From: Pseudotabrizicola sp051200875
GTDB taxonomy: Bacteria > Pseudomonadota > Alphaproteobacteria > Rhodobacterales > Rhodobacteraceae
Length of the DNA: 64,000 nt
Direction of reading: 5' to 3'
Assembly: GCF_051200875.1 (NCBI RefSeq)
Contig: NZ_CP195191.1
Location: forward strand, 496,001 to 560,000
This document shows positions 1 to 7,591 of the stretch, one piece after another. The first letter of the stretch is position 1, and each line of letters opens with the position of its first letter. The translations under genes and the position numbers were made by a program. Below the pieces are notes generated by a model. It ran no database searches. It saw nothing but the letters and a program-made list of their open reading frames with translations, and was not told the origin of the DNA.

Positions 1-915
1 ACGAGTGGGGCGGTCAAAGACCTTTTTCCCCATCAAGCTACCAACCAAATCGACCATCAGCCGGGCGGTCATGCCGCGATCGTCGAGAAATGGGTTCAGT
101 TCGACGAGGTCTAAACTGGTCACCAATCCGGACTCGTGCAGCAGTTCCATGACCAGATGCGCTTCCCGAAAAGTGGTCCCGCCGGGAACTGTAGTGCCTA
201 CGGCTGGCGCTATCGTTGGATCAAGAAAGTCGACGTCAAGGCTGACGTGCAGCATGCCGCCTGCATCGCGTACCCTAGCAAGAAAGTCGCGCAGGGGTTT
301 CACAATGCCATGTTCATCCAGAACACGCATGTCATTGATCGCAATGTCATGATCCAGCAAAGCTGCATGTTCTGCCGGATCAACGGAGCGGATACCGTAC
401 AGGCAGATGCGGTCCGCCGGAATCGGGGCAGGGAAGGGCGGGAAGGCCTCAAAACCTTCGCGGCCAGCAATGTAGGCCACGGGGGTTCCGTGCAGATTGC
501 CGCTGGTCGTCGTCATCGGGGTGTGAAAATCGGAATGCGCATCCAGCCAAAGCAGGAACAACGGGCGACCTGACCGCTTTGCATGGGCCGCAGCCCCCGC
601 AACAGAGCCGAGGGCCAATGAGTGATCGCCTCCAAGGACGATGGGCATAGCCCCTTCGGACAGCGCATCATCGACACGATCGGTAAGGATTTCAGTCCAA
701 CCAAGTGTTTCTGGCAGCGAGTGTACTGCGGGGTTCGGACATGTGGCGTCAGTCAGGTCGGGCAACGTGACATCGCCCCAATCGGAGACGCCATGCCCAA
801 GGTCCGAAATCGCCTGAGCCAGCCCGGCAACTCGATACGCTGCGGGACCCATTAGACAGCCGGGTCGGCGCTGTCCGGAATCAATGGGGGCGCCAATAAG
901 TACGGTGCGGGGCAT
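1..915 (-). CDS. rocF: arginase, C-terminus cut by the window edge
   Basis: Hydrolyses L-arginine to ornithine and urea with a binuclear manganese centre in the cytoplasm. The reading frame runs from the ATG at 915 to base 1 without a stop. It shows the ureohydrolase metal motifs GGDHSLALG, DAHSDFHT and DVDFLDP in the expected order. The 305 visible residues are close to the full family length, so only a few C-terminal residues are missing. A GAGGAG ribosome site lies before the ATG. The gene is divergent from an AsnC/Lrp regulator, a common arrangement for amino-acid catabolic genes, so control by that regulator is likely but inferred. The family is certain; agmatinase is less likely because of the overall resemblance to RocF. 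Confidence 0.93.
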   Translation of the reverse strand, partial: MPRTVLIGAPIDSGQRRPGCLMGPAAYRVAGLAQAISDLGHGVSDWGDVTLPDLTDATCPNPAVHSLPETLGWTEILTDRVDDALSEGAMPIVLGGDHSLALGSVAGAAAHAKRSGRPLFLLWLDAHSDFHTPMTTTSGNLHGTPVAYIAGREGFEAFPPFPAPIPADRICLYGIRSVDPAEHAALLDHDIAINDMRVLDEHGIVKPLRDFLARVRDAGGMLHVSLDVDFLDPTIAPAVGTTVPGGTTFREAHLVMELLHESGLVTSLDLVELNPFLDDRGMTARLMVDLVGSLMGKKVFDRPTR

Positions 916-961
916 GTGATTACTCCTCTTTCACATCAGGTTGGTGCAGTTTGATGATGGA

Positions 962-988
962 TTGAAGCTAATTATTGTGCGATATGAT
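962..988 (+). promoter_or_regulatory. candidate promoter of the AsnC regulator gene
   Basis: TTGAAG at 962-967 and TATGAT at 983-988 form a possible sigma-70 pair with a short spacer, inside an A+T-rich stretch between the divergent arginase and regulator genes. A start of transcription near 995 would leave the upstream ATG at 996 without a leader and favours translation from 1026. Confidence 0.3.
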
Positions 989-1025
989 AAGATAAATGAC
1001 CATTTTGAGAGATGGAATTGTCGAT

Positions 1026-1457
1026 ATGGATGATACAGATCATGCGCTGATCGCGGAACTTCGACGTGACGGTCGGGCTGCGATCTCGGATTTGGCAGAC
1101 CGGCTTTCGATGTCGCGGGCGACCGTTCGCGCCCGCATGGAACGCCTGATTGAACGCGGCGAGATTGCCGGTTTCACGGTTCTGACGCGATCTGATGTAT
1201 CGGCTGCGCCAGTTCGTGCAATCATGCTGATCGGTATCGAAGGAAAAGGTGCCGAAAGAACGATGGCACGTTTGGCGGGTATTCCTGCTGTGCTGGCCGT
1301 CCATTCAACCAATGGCAAATGGGATCTGATCGTCGATCTCGGGGCGCAAAGCCTTTCTGAATTGGATGAGGTGATCTTTCGGATTCGCAATATCGACGGT
1401 GTCATGACATCCGAAACCAACTTGCTCTTGTCCACTCGACGTGCCGGGCGAAAGTAG
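1026..1457 (+). CDS. Lrp/AsnC family transcriptional regulator
   Basis: A 143-residue DNA-binding regulator. The N-terminal winged helix-turn-helix (IADLADRLSMSRATVRARME-like segment, roughly residues 20-50) is followed by the RAM ligand-binding domain ending in a short basic tail. I chose the ATG at 1026 because the protein then begins MDDTDHALI, like other family members. An in-frame ATG at 996 would add ten residues but overlaps the likely transcription start. It is divergent from arginase by about 110 bases, so it is probably the arginine- or ornithine-responsive activator of rocF, as is common in alphaproteobacteria. The ligand is inferred from context only. Confidence 0.88.
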   Translation: MDDTDHALIAELRRDGRAAISDLADRLSMSRATVRARMERLIERGEIAGFTVLTRSDVSAAPVRAIMLIGIEGKGAERTMARLAGIPAVLAVHSTNGKWDLIVDLGAQSLSELDEVIFRIRNIDGVMTSETNLLLSTRRAGRK

Positions 1458-1482
1458 CATTCGATTGTGCAGGCCGAACGTG

Positions 1483-1516
1483 GCCTTGGTCACGAAAGCG
1501 TTTCCGCGACCAAGGC
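1483..1516 (+). terminator. hairpin between the AsnC gene and ccmF
   Basis: GCCTTGGTC at 1483-1491 pairs perfectly with GACCAAGGC at 1508-1516, and GAAA-gcg-TTTC forms an inner stem. No T-run follows, so it may act as a Rho-type or mRNA-stabilising hairpin rather than a classical intrinsic terminator. Confidence 0.45.
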
Positions 1517-1579
1517 GCACAGGGCATGGCATGGCGCCGGAAATCCGCCTATGGTTGCTGCACAGACGGAGGCTAGCAG

Positions 1580-3550
1580 ATGATTGTTGAACTTGGGCAT
1601 TTTGCCTTGATCCTTGCGTTAGCTGTTGCACTGGTGCAGAGCACCATTCCGCTTGTCGGGGCGCAGCAACGTAACGCAGCGCTTATGTCGGTCGCAGGGC
1701 CGGCAGCAATTATCCAGTTTGTTCTAGTTCTTGCCAGCTTTGCTGCACTAACCTACGCCTTCGTAACGTCAGACTTTTCTCTGCGGCTTGTGGTGCTGAA
1801 CTCGCACACGCTGAAGCCGATGCTCTACAAGGTTTCGGGCGTTTGGGGGAACCATGAGGGCTCGTTGCTACTTTGGGCGCTCATCCTCGCACTTTTCGGC
1901 GCCTGTGCAGCTTGGTTCGGAGGTAACTTGCCGCCGTCGCTTCGCGCTCGCGTGATTGCCATTCAGGGCCTGATCGGCGTTGCCTTCCTATCCTTCATGC
2001 TGTTCACCTCCAACCCCTTTCTGCGGTTGGAAACGCCGCCCATGAATGGGCAAGATCTGAATCCTCTTTTGCAGGATCCTGGCTTGGCGTTTCACCCGCC
2101 GTTCCTATACCTTGGGTATGTTGGGCTAAGCATGGCGTTTTCCTTTGCGGTAGCCGCCTTGATCGAAGGCCGCGTGGATGCCGCTTGGGCCAGGTGGGTG
2201 CGTCCGTGGACTTTGGCTGCCTGGATATTTCTGACAATCGGCATCGGACTCGGCTCTTGGTGGGCCTATTATGAACTTGGTTGGGGCGGGTTCTGGTTTT
2301 GGGATCCAGTCGAGAACGCCTCTTTCATGCCTTGGCTCTTGGCCGCAGCCTTGTTGCATTCTGCCATCGTCGTCGAAAAGCGTGAAAGCCTGAAGGCGTG
2401 GACGATCCTACTGGCAATCATGGCATTCGGTTTTTCCCTTATGGGGACGTTCATTGTCCGGTCTGGCGTGATTACCTCTGTCCATTCTTTTGCCAACGAT
2501 CCCGAACGCGGTGTCTTTATCCTGTTGATCCTTGCCTTCTTCGTTGGGGGGGCGCTGACCCTCTTTGCTGCACGGGCAGGGGCGTTGGAGGCAAAGGGCG
2601 TCTTTGCGATGATCAGCCGCGAGAGTGCTCTGGTGGCTAATAATCTTCTGTTGTCGGTCTCGGCCTTCGTCGTCTTCATCGGTACGATTTGGCCATTGGT
2701 CGCCGAGTTGTTTTTTGATCGAAAGCTTTCCGTGGGGGAGCCGTTCTTTAACGCAGCCTTCTCGCCCTTCGTGGTCGCTTTGGCCATCTTGTTGCCGATT
2801 GGTTCCATGTTGCCGTGGAAACGTGGCGACTTGGGCCGGACAATTCGGTCTGCAATCCCGGCCTTGGTTTTGGCCGTGTCGGTGGGTCTATTGGTCTGGG
2901 CGATGCAAGAAAAGGCCTCCACGTTGGGCCCCATTGGCGTCATGCTTGGCCTTTGGGTGGCGGCTGGGGCGGCCATTGATCTATGGTCAAGAACCGGGCG
3001 TGAAGGCTTTGCCAATCGTTTCGCACGCCTTTCCCGTGTGCCACGGGCGGATTGGGGGAAGGCCGTCGCTCATATTGGCCTCGGCGTAACCATCTTTGCC
3101 GTATCCGCGATGCTTTCGTGGAAGACGGAAGACATTCGGGTGGTCGCCATCGGCGAAAGCTTTGCCTTGGGCAAATACGAGGTGAAGCTTGCCAATGTCG
3201 AAGAAGTTCAGGGGCCAAACTATTTTAGCACTATGGCCACAATGGAAGTCAGCAAGGGCGGTGTCTTGGTTGCTGTTCTGACGCCCGAGAAGCGATCTTA
3301 TCCGGTTGCCGCCATGCCGACGACAGAGGCTGCAATTGATTCCGGCATTTGGCGCGACATCTACCTGGTGATCGGTGATCAGCAAGAGAACGGCGGTTGG
3401 GCGGTTCGTTCCTATATCGAACCTTTCACCATGTGGCTTTGGTCTGGCGTTCTCTTGATGGCCTTTGGCGGCTCTCTTAGCCTTTCTGACCGGCGATATC
3501 GCGTGGCAGCAGGTGCTTCGCGTCGTGTCGCGGCAGTAGCGGCGGAGTAA
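1580..3550 (+). CDS. ccmF: cytochrome c heme lyase subunit CcmF
   Basis: Integral membrane protein of the system I cytochrome c maturation pathway. It receives heme from holo-CcmE and, with CcmH, attaches it to apocytochrome c on the periplasmic side. The 656-residue length is normal. The tryptophan-rich WWD signature (WGGFWFWDPVENASF) lies near residues 235-250, with many hydrophobic helices on both sides. GGAGG precedes the ATG by seven bases. ccmH follows after three bases, so the two are co-transcribed and probably translationally coupled. The other ccm genes are not in this window, which fits the scattered ccl1-ccl2 arrangement known in Rhodobacter. Confidence 0.97.
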   Translation: MIVELGHFALILALAVALVQSTIPLVGAQQRNAALMSVAGPAAIIQFVLVLASFAALTYAFVTSDFSLRLVVLNSHTLKPMLYKVSGVWGNHEGSLLLWALILALFGACAAWFGGNLPPSLRARVIAIQGLIGVAFLSFMLFTSNPFLRLETPPMNGQDLNPLLQDPGLAFHPPFLYLGYVGLSMAFSFAVAALIEGRVDAAWARWVRPWTLAAWIFLTIGIGLGSWWAYYELGWGGFWFWDPVENASFMPWLLAAALLHSAIVVEKRESLKAWTILLAIMAFGFSLMGTFIVRSGVITSVHSFANDPERGVFILLILAFFVGGALTLFAARAGALEAKGVFAMISRESALVANNLLLSVSAFVVFIGTIWPLVAELFFDRKLSVGEPFFNAAFSPFVVALAILLPIGSMLPWKRGDLGRTIRSAIPALVLAVSVGLLVWAMQEKASTLGPIGVMLGLWVAAGAAIDLWSRTGREGFANRFARLSRVPRADWGKAVAHIGLGVTIFAVSAMLSWKTEDIRVVAIGESFALGKYEVKLANVEEVQGPNYFSTMATMEVSKGGVLVAVLTPEKRSYPVAAMPTTEAAIDSGIWRDIYLVIGDQQENGGWAVRSYIEPFTMWLWSGVLLMAFGGSLSLSDRRYRVAAGASRRVAAVAAE

Positions 3551-3553
3551 CTG

Positions 3554-4021
3554 ATGCGGTTCTCTTCCCTTCTCTTGATTGCTCTGCTGCTGTCCTTAGC
3601 ATCTCCGACTGGCGTATTTGCCGTTCAGCCGGATGAAGTGCTCGCGGACCCTGTGCTTGAGGCGCGTGCAAGAGATATCAGCAGAAACCTCCGTTGCCCT
3701 GTTTGTCAGGGAGAATCAATCGACGACTCAAACGCCCCCATCAGCCGCGATTTGCGTTTGGTTGTCCGCGAAAGGTTGGTCGCGGGGGATACGGATGAGG
3801 AAGTCGTAGACTTCATCGTTGCCCGGTATGGTGAATTCGTTTTGTTCAATCCGCGCGTTCAAGGCGTGAATTTACTCTTATGGCTTGCAGGTCCTGGCTC
3901 GCTGATAGTTGGTGCTGGTATTGCCTATGCCTACACGCGACGGCGGTCCTTGGAACCTGTTGCCGACAACGGTCTGAGCGCGGAAGAAGAGGCACGCGTC
4001 AAAGAACTTCTTGATCGCTGA
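3554..4021 (+). CDS. ccmH: cytochrome c maturation protein CcmH
   Basis: Membrane-anchored periplasmic thiol protein that reduces and presents the apocytochrome CXXCH motif for heme ligation with CcmF. The 155-residue protein has a signal or anchor sequence at residues 1-24, the hallmark LRCPVCQ motif with Cys48 and Cys51, and a C-terminal transmembrane helix (about residues 105-125). This is the short Ccl2-type form without the CcmI-like TPR extension of enterobacterial CcmH. It begins three bases after the ccmF stop. Confidence 0.95.
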   Translation: MRFSSLLLIALLLSLASPTGVFAVQPDEVLADPVLEARARDISRNLRCPVCQGESIDDSNAPISRDLRLVVRERLVAGDTDEEVVDFIVARYGEFVLFNPRVQGVNLLLWLAGPGSLIVGAGIAYAYTRRRSLEPVADNGLSAEEEARVKELLDR

Positions 4022-4086
4022 CGCCGCGTTCTGGCTTCCATGAACGGAAGGCCCTGTCTAACCTCTGAGAAACCATCGGAGGCGTC

Positions 4087-4863
4087 ATGGACTATCAAAC
4101 GATTACAGTCACAAGAACCGGCGGCGTCGCTACTGTTGCGCTGAATCGTCCAGAAGTGATGAACGCACTGTCCCGACAAATGCGGGCGGAGCTTTTGGCA
4201 GCGTTAAAAGAAGCATCCCAATCCGCGCGGGTTCTGGTGCTGACAGGGTCTGGCCGGGCCTTTTGTTCGGGGCAGGATCTGGGTGATGGGGCCAAGGTTG
4301 CCGAAATTGATCTTGAGCGGACGCTCCGCGAAGAATACGAACCGCTGCTTAGGGCAATTATGGATTGTCCGATCCCGACAATTGCTGCTGTAAATGGCGC
4401 TGCTGCCGGGGCAGGGGCCAATTTGGCTTTGGCCTGTGATGTTGTTATCGCAACGGAAACTGCCGCGTTCATTCAGGCATTCACCCGCATAGGACTTATG
4501 CCCGATGCGGGTGGAACCTATTGGCTGCCTCGGCAGATTGGTTTTGCGCGTGCTATGGGAGCGATGTTGTTCGCCGAAAAGATAAGTGCCAAGCAAGCCG
4601 CCGATTGGGGAATGATCTGGGAGGCCGTGCCCGATCAAGAATTCAATGACCATGTCACAATGAGAGCACAGAGCCTCGCGAAAGGGCCAACCGTCGCCTA
4701 TGCCGGGGTAAAGCAATCGCTAAGATCGTCATACTCAAATGATCTGGAGGCTCAACTTTCCCTTGAGGCACGGCTTCAAGGCGAATGTGGAAAGACACGG
4801 GACTTCGTCGAAGGTGTAACTGCCTTTGCCGAGAAACGCCCGCCGCGGTTTGAAGGACGGTGA
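4087..4863 (+). CDS. enoyl-CoA hydratase/isomerase, PaaG-like
   Basis: A 258-residue crotonase-fold protein. The oxyanion-hole segments are visible as AFCSGQDLGD (about residues 58-67) and NGAAAGAGANLALACD (about 102-117). The catalytic loop reads IGLMPDAGGTYWLPR: it carries Asp where hydratases carry a second glutamate, as in the PaaG isomerases of phenylacetyl-CoA degradation. No other paa gene is nearby, so a general role in acyl-CoA isomerisation or hydration is equally possible. GGAGG precedes the start. It follows ccmH by 65 bases on the same strand, but a functional link is not evident. Confidence 0.88.
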   Translation: MDYQTITVTRTGGVATVALNRPEVMNALSRQMRAELLAALKEASQSARVLVLTGSGRAFCSGQDLGDGAKVAEIDLERTLREEYEPLLRAIMDCPIPTIAAVNGAAAGAGANLALACDVVIATETAAFIQAFTRIGLMPDAGGTYWLPRQIGFARAMGAMLFAEKISAKQAADWGMIWEAVPDQEFNDHVTMRAQSLAKGPTVAYAGVKQSLRSSYSNDLEAQLSLEARLQGECGKTRDFVEGVTAFAEKRPPRFEGR

Positions 4864-4936
4864 CCCCCCTTTGCCCCGCTCCGGTAATTCTGGTAGGGCG
4901 TAATGCATTGATTGTATGCATTTAGGGCTTTGTGGT

Positions 4937-6166
4937 ATGTGGGAAAACAGCCTGGACCTTCTATTGCGCCGCGCCATTGTTTTGGGGCGTCTTCAGGTGA
5001 CATTTCTAAGCAGACGCGTGGAAACTTATGGGCCGGATTTGGAGCCCTTTGCTCGCGTAGAGATTACGGATCGGCGCTTTATCCCGCGCCTGTTCCGCAA
5101 TCCCCAGATGGCATTGGGCGAAGGTTTCATGGATGGGTCATTACACTTTCCTTCCGAAGCAGACATCCGTCACTTTCTGCAAATTGCAGCGACCAGCGCC
5201 AACGGCGGGCGCATGCCTTGGCCAATGCGGCTTGCTCATCGGATCAGGGTGCGTGGTAAAGGGTTTATGCAGTGGAATACCCGCAAGGTTTCCAAATTCA
5301 GAGTGAAGCATCACTACGATATTCCCGACAGCTTCTATGGTAAGTTTCTTGAGGAAGATCTCCAGTACACGTGTGCCTATTACGCTGCGTCTTCCTTCAC
5401 TCTTGAGCAGGCACAATCCGCCAAGATGGCGATGATTGCCAAGAAACTGTGCCTCGGGCCGGGGTTGCGTGTTCTCGATATTGGATGCGGTTGGGGTGGA
5501 CTGGCACTGAGGCTTGCGCGAAATCATGGCGTGCATGTGACCGGTGTGACCCTCTCTGAAGTTCAATGCCAAGCTGCGATTAAACGGGCAAAAGAACTGG
5601 GCTTGTCCGATAAGGTTGACTTCAGGCTGCAGGATTATCGCGATATTCCCGACCGATTTGATCGGGTCGTGAGTGTTGGGATGATGGAACATGTCGGTCA
5701 ACCGCAATATCCCGTCTATTTCCAAACAATCGCGCGGCTTTTAGAGCCGGATGGTGTTGGACTTGTCCACTTCATCGGGCGATCAACACCGCCCGGCGTG
5801 TTATCTCCTTGGTTTCAGAAGTACATTTTTCCAGGCGGCTATTGCCCGGCATTTTCCGAAGTTATCCCGCAGGTCGAAAAGTCGGGCCTTGTGATGACAG
5901 ATCTTGAAGTGTGGCGAGGCCATTACGAACAGACTTTGCGGCATTGGCAGGATCGTTTTCGACAAGCCGAGAACGACGTTCGGGCGATGTTCGATGAGAG
6001 GTTCGTTCGGATGTGGTGGTGGTATCTGATCGCGGCCGAGGTGTCCTTCACGCATATGGGACATGTGCTGTTTCAGATGCAGATCACCCATGATCCCAAG
6101 ACAGTGCCTTCCACCCGAGACTATCTCTACGCCGGTCAGAACGGAGGGACGGATGCCAGGCGCTGA
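4937..6166 (+). CDS. cfa: cyclopropane-fatty-acyl-phospholipid synthase family methyltransferase
   Basis: SAM-dependent enzyme that methylenates cis double bonds of membrane phospholipid acyl chains. The N-terminal lipid-binding part is followed by the Rossmann methyltransferase domain, with the SAM motif VLDIGCGWGGLALRLA near residue 180, EDLQYTCAYY before it and SVGMMEHVG after it. I prefer the ATG at 4937, giving MWENSLDLLLRR, which resembles relatives. An in-frame ATG at 4916 would add seven residues, and neither has a strong ribosome site. The 3' end overlaps the next gene by 14 bases, indicating an operon. Membrane stress adaptation is the likely role. Confidence 0.9.
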   Translation: MWENSLDLLLRRAIVLGRLQVTFLSRRVETYGPDLEPFARVEITDRRFIPRLFRNPQMALGEGFMDGSLHFPSEADIRHFLQIAATSANGGRMPWPMRLAHRIRVRGKGFMQWNTRKVSKFRVKHHYDIPDSFYGKFLEEDLQYTCAYYAASSFTLEQAQSAKMAMIAKKLCLGPGLRVLDIGCGWGGLALRLARNHGVHVTGVTLSEVQCQAAIKRAKELGLSDKVDFRLQDYRDIPDRFDRVVSVGMMEHVGQPQYPVYFQTIARLLEPDGVGLVHFIGRSTPPGVLSPWFQKYIFPGGYCPAFSEVIPQVEKSGLVMTDLEVWRGHYEQTLRHWQDRFRQAENDVRAMFDERFVRMWWWYLIAAEVSFTHMGHVLFQMQITHDPKTVPSTRDYLYAGQNGGTDARR

Positions 6167-6890
6167 TCACGACGACATCGTTCGGTCCTATTACCGGGTT
6201 AGGCAAACGCTTGGGTTCTTGGGCCTGATATTGCCGTTTCTACTGGTCGGCGGCGGAATGCTTAGCCTCGGCGATGTCGAACCCTCGATATCAGACTATT
6301 ATCACACGATCCTGCGGGATTTTCTGGTGGGGGTGATCACGGCGATTGGTATATTCCTGATCGCCTATCCAGGGCATCACCGCAAGTCAGGAGAGGTATT
6401 CTCCGATGATCGGATCACCACCTGCGCAGGCATTGCTGCTCTTGGAGTGGCTTTCTTTCCCAATGAAGATCGCCTCAAGACGTTAGCTCTTGAAACGCCA
6501 ACACAGCTTTTGCTCGGGCACCAATGGGCTGCCGTTGCCCATTACGGCTCAGCCATCGTTTTCTTGTTCTTGCTTGGGATGATCTGTCTAAAGAAATTCT
6601 CAAGGACGGCGAATACAAGTCGGCGTTTGGTTTACAAATGGTGCGGCTGGACGGTTCTGATCATGACCGCCTTTGTGATCATCGCCAGTTGGTTCAAGAT
6701 CCGCGGTCCAGCCGTCCCGCAGGCGTTTGTCAATGATTGGCGCCTTGTCCTATGGTTTGAAGCCTTGGCGATCTGGGCTTTTGCCGTCGCTTGGTTGACC
6801 AAGGGCCGCGCAGATCACGCGCTCACGCGTCTATTCGGTCAGGCCGCGCCGCGCAAAAACGGCGAGGAAGATAAAACCCCAAAAGGATAA
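6153..6890 (+). CDS. multi-pass membrane protein of unknown function
   Basis: A 245-residue protein with about six hydrophobic helices and short polar loops; I do not recognise a named family. The start at 6153 is supported by a GGAGGG ribosome site at 6142-6147, which lies inside the 3' end of the cyclopropane synthase gene, so translation is probably coupled to it. Visible features are a conserved-looking SISDYYHT segment between the first two helices and a basic, charged C-terminus. Overlap with a lipid-modifying enzyme suggests a membrane-related role, but nothing in the sequence defines one. Confidence 0.75.
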   Translation: MPGADHDDIVRSYYRVRQTLGFLGLILPFLLVGGGMLSLGDVEPSISDYYHTILRDFLVGVITAIGIFLIAYPGHHRKSGEVFSDDRITTCAGIAALGVAFFPNEDRLKTLALETPTQLLLGHQWAAVAHYGSAIVFLFLLGMICLKKFSRTANTSRRLVYKWCGWTVLIMTAFVIIASWFKIRGPAVPQAFVNDWRLVLWFEALAIWAFAVAWLTKGRADHALTRLFGQAAPRKNGEEDKTPKG

Positions 6891-6904
6891 GCCGGGCCGT
6901 CCAT

Positions 6905-6933
6905 GACCGACGGGCTAGAGCGGCCCATCGGTC
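6905..6933. terminator. hairpin between convergent genes
   Basis: GACCGA-c-GGGC at 6905-6915 pairs with GCCC-a-TCGGTC at 6923-6933 across one mismatch. It lies between the convergent membrane protein gene and ilvH and could end transcription from both sides. Confidence 0.5.
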
Positions 6934-6941
6934 CTTTGAAT

Positions 6942-7502
6942 TTACGCGCCCCGCGCCAATGCGGCAACGCCAGTGCGCGCAATCTCGCGAAGCCCCAAGG
7001 GTCGCATCAGTTCCGCAAAAGCGTCGATCTTTTCTGGCGTGCCCGTCATTTCGAAAACAAAACTTTCCAGCGTCGAATCGACAACATTGGCGCGGAAAAT
7101 TTCGGCTAGGCGTAACGCTTCGATCCGGGCGTCGCCTTTGCCGGCAACCTTCACCAAGGCCAGTTCGCGCTGCACCGAAGGCCCGTCTGCGGTAAGGTCG
7201 TGAACTTCGTAGACCGGAACCATCCGGCTCAACTGCGCTTCGATCTGATCAATCACCGAAGGTGTGCCGCGCGTTACAATGGTGATCCGGCTTTTATGAC
7301 CTGTATGATCGACTTCGGCGACGGTCAGGCTGTCGATGTTGTAGCCACGTCCGGAAAAAAGCCCGATCACACGGGCCAGAACGCCGGGCTCGTTTTCGAC
7401 GATCACCGCTAGGGTATGGCTTTCTTCGACCTGCATATGGCTGTCGCGAAGATCGTAGGCGGAATGGCTGGTAGAGCCTTTTTTGATATTGAGCGGCGAC
7501 AT
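6942..7502 (-). CDS. ilvH: acetolactate synthase small (regulatory) subunit
   Basis: Regulatory subunit of acetohydroxyacid synthase; binds valine and confers feedback inhibition on the catalytic subunit in branched-chain amino acid synthesis. The 186-residue protein has an N-terminal ACT domain (LAVIVENEPGVLARVIGLFSGRGY begins near residue 30) and the C-terminal ALS_ss_C domain. I chose the ATG at 7502, preceded by GGGAGAGGCG, rather than further upstream, because translation from 7595 adds an unrelated proline/arginine-rich stretch. It lies about 90 bases downstream of ilvI in the same operon, with a repetitive intergenic element between them. Confidence 0.95.
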   Translation of the reverse strand: MSPLNIKKGSTSHSAYDLRDSHMQVEESHTLAVIVENEPGVLARVIGLFSGRGYNIDSLTVAEVDHTGHKSRITIVTRGTPSVIDQIEAQLSRMVPVYEVHDLTADGPSVQRELALVKVAGKGDARIEALRLAEIFRANVVDSTLESFVFEMTGTPEKIDAFAELMRPLGLREIARTGVAALARGA

Positions 7503-7528
7503 CGCCTCTCCCTTCATTTGCTGTCTCT

Positions 7529-7580
7529 GAATATCCTCGGGGGGAGCCCCGTAGCGGCATGGGGGGCGGAAAGCTCCCCG
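7529..7580. repeat. Rhodobacterales-type intergenic element, copy 1
   Basis: GAATATCCTCGGGGGG at 7529-7544, followed by a GGGGGGC-type G/C-rich inverted segment up to about 7580, sits between ilvI and ilvH. The same core recurs at 36077-36093 and, in the reverse orientation, at 23785-23798. Confidence 0.5.
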
Positions 7581-7591
7581 CACCCGGCTCG

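Noticed and set aside
911..933. ATGTGA and TCACAT arms around the arginase ribosome site
   Set aside because: The spacing of 11 bases is unlike the DUF2852 operators, and the arms include the start codon, so it is probably coincidence.
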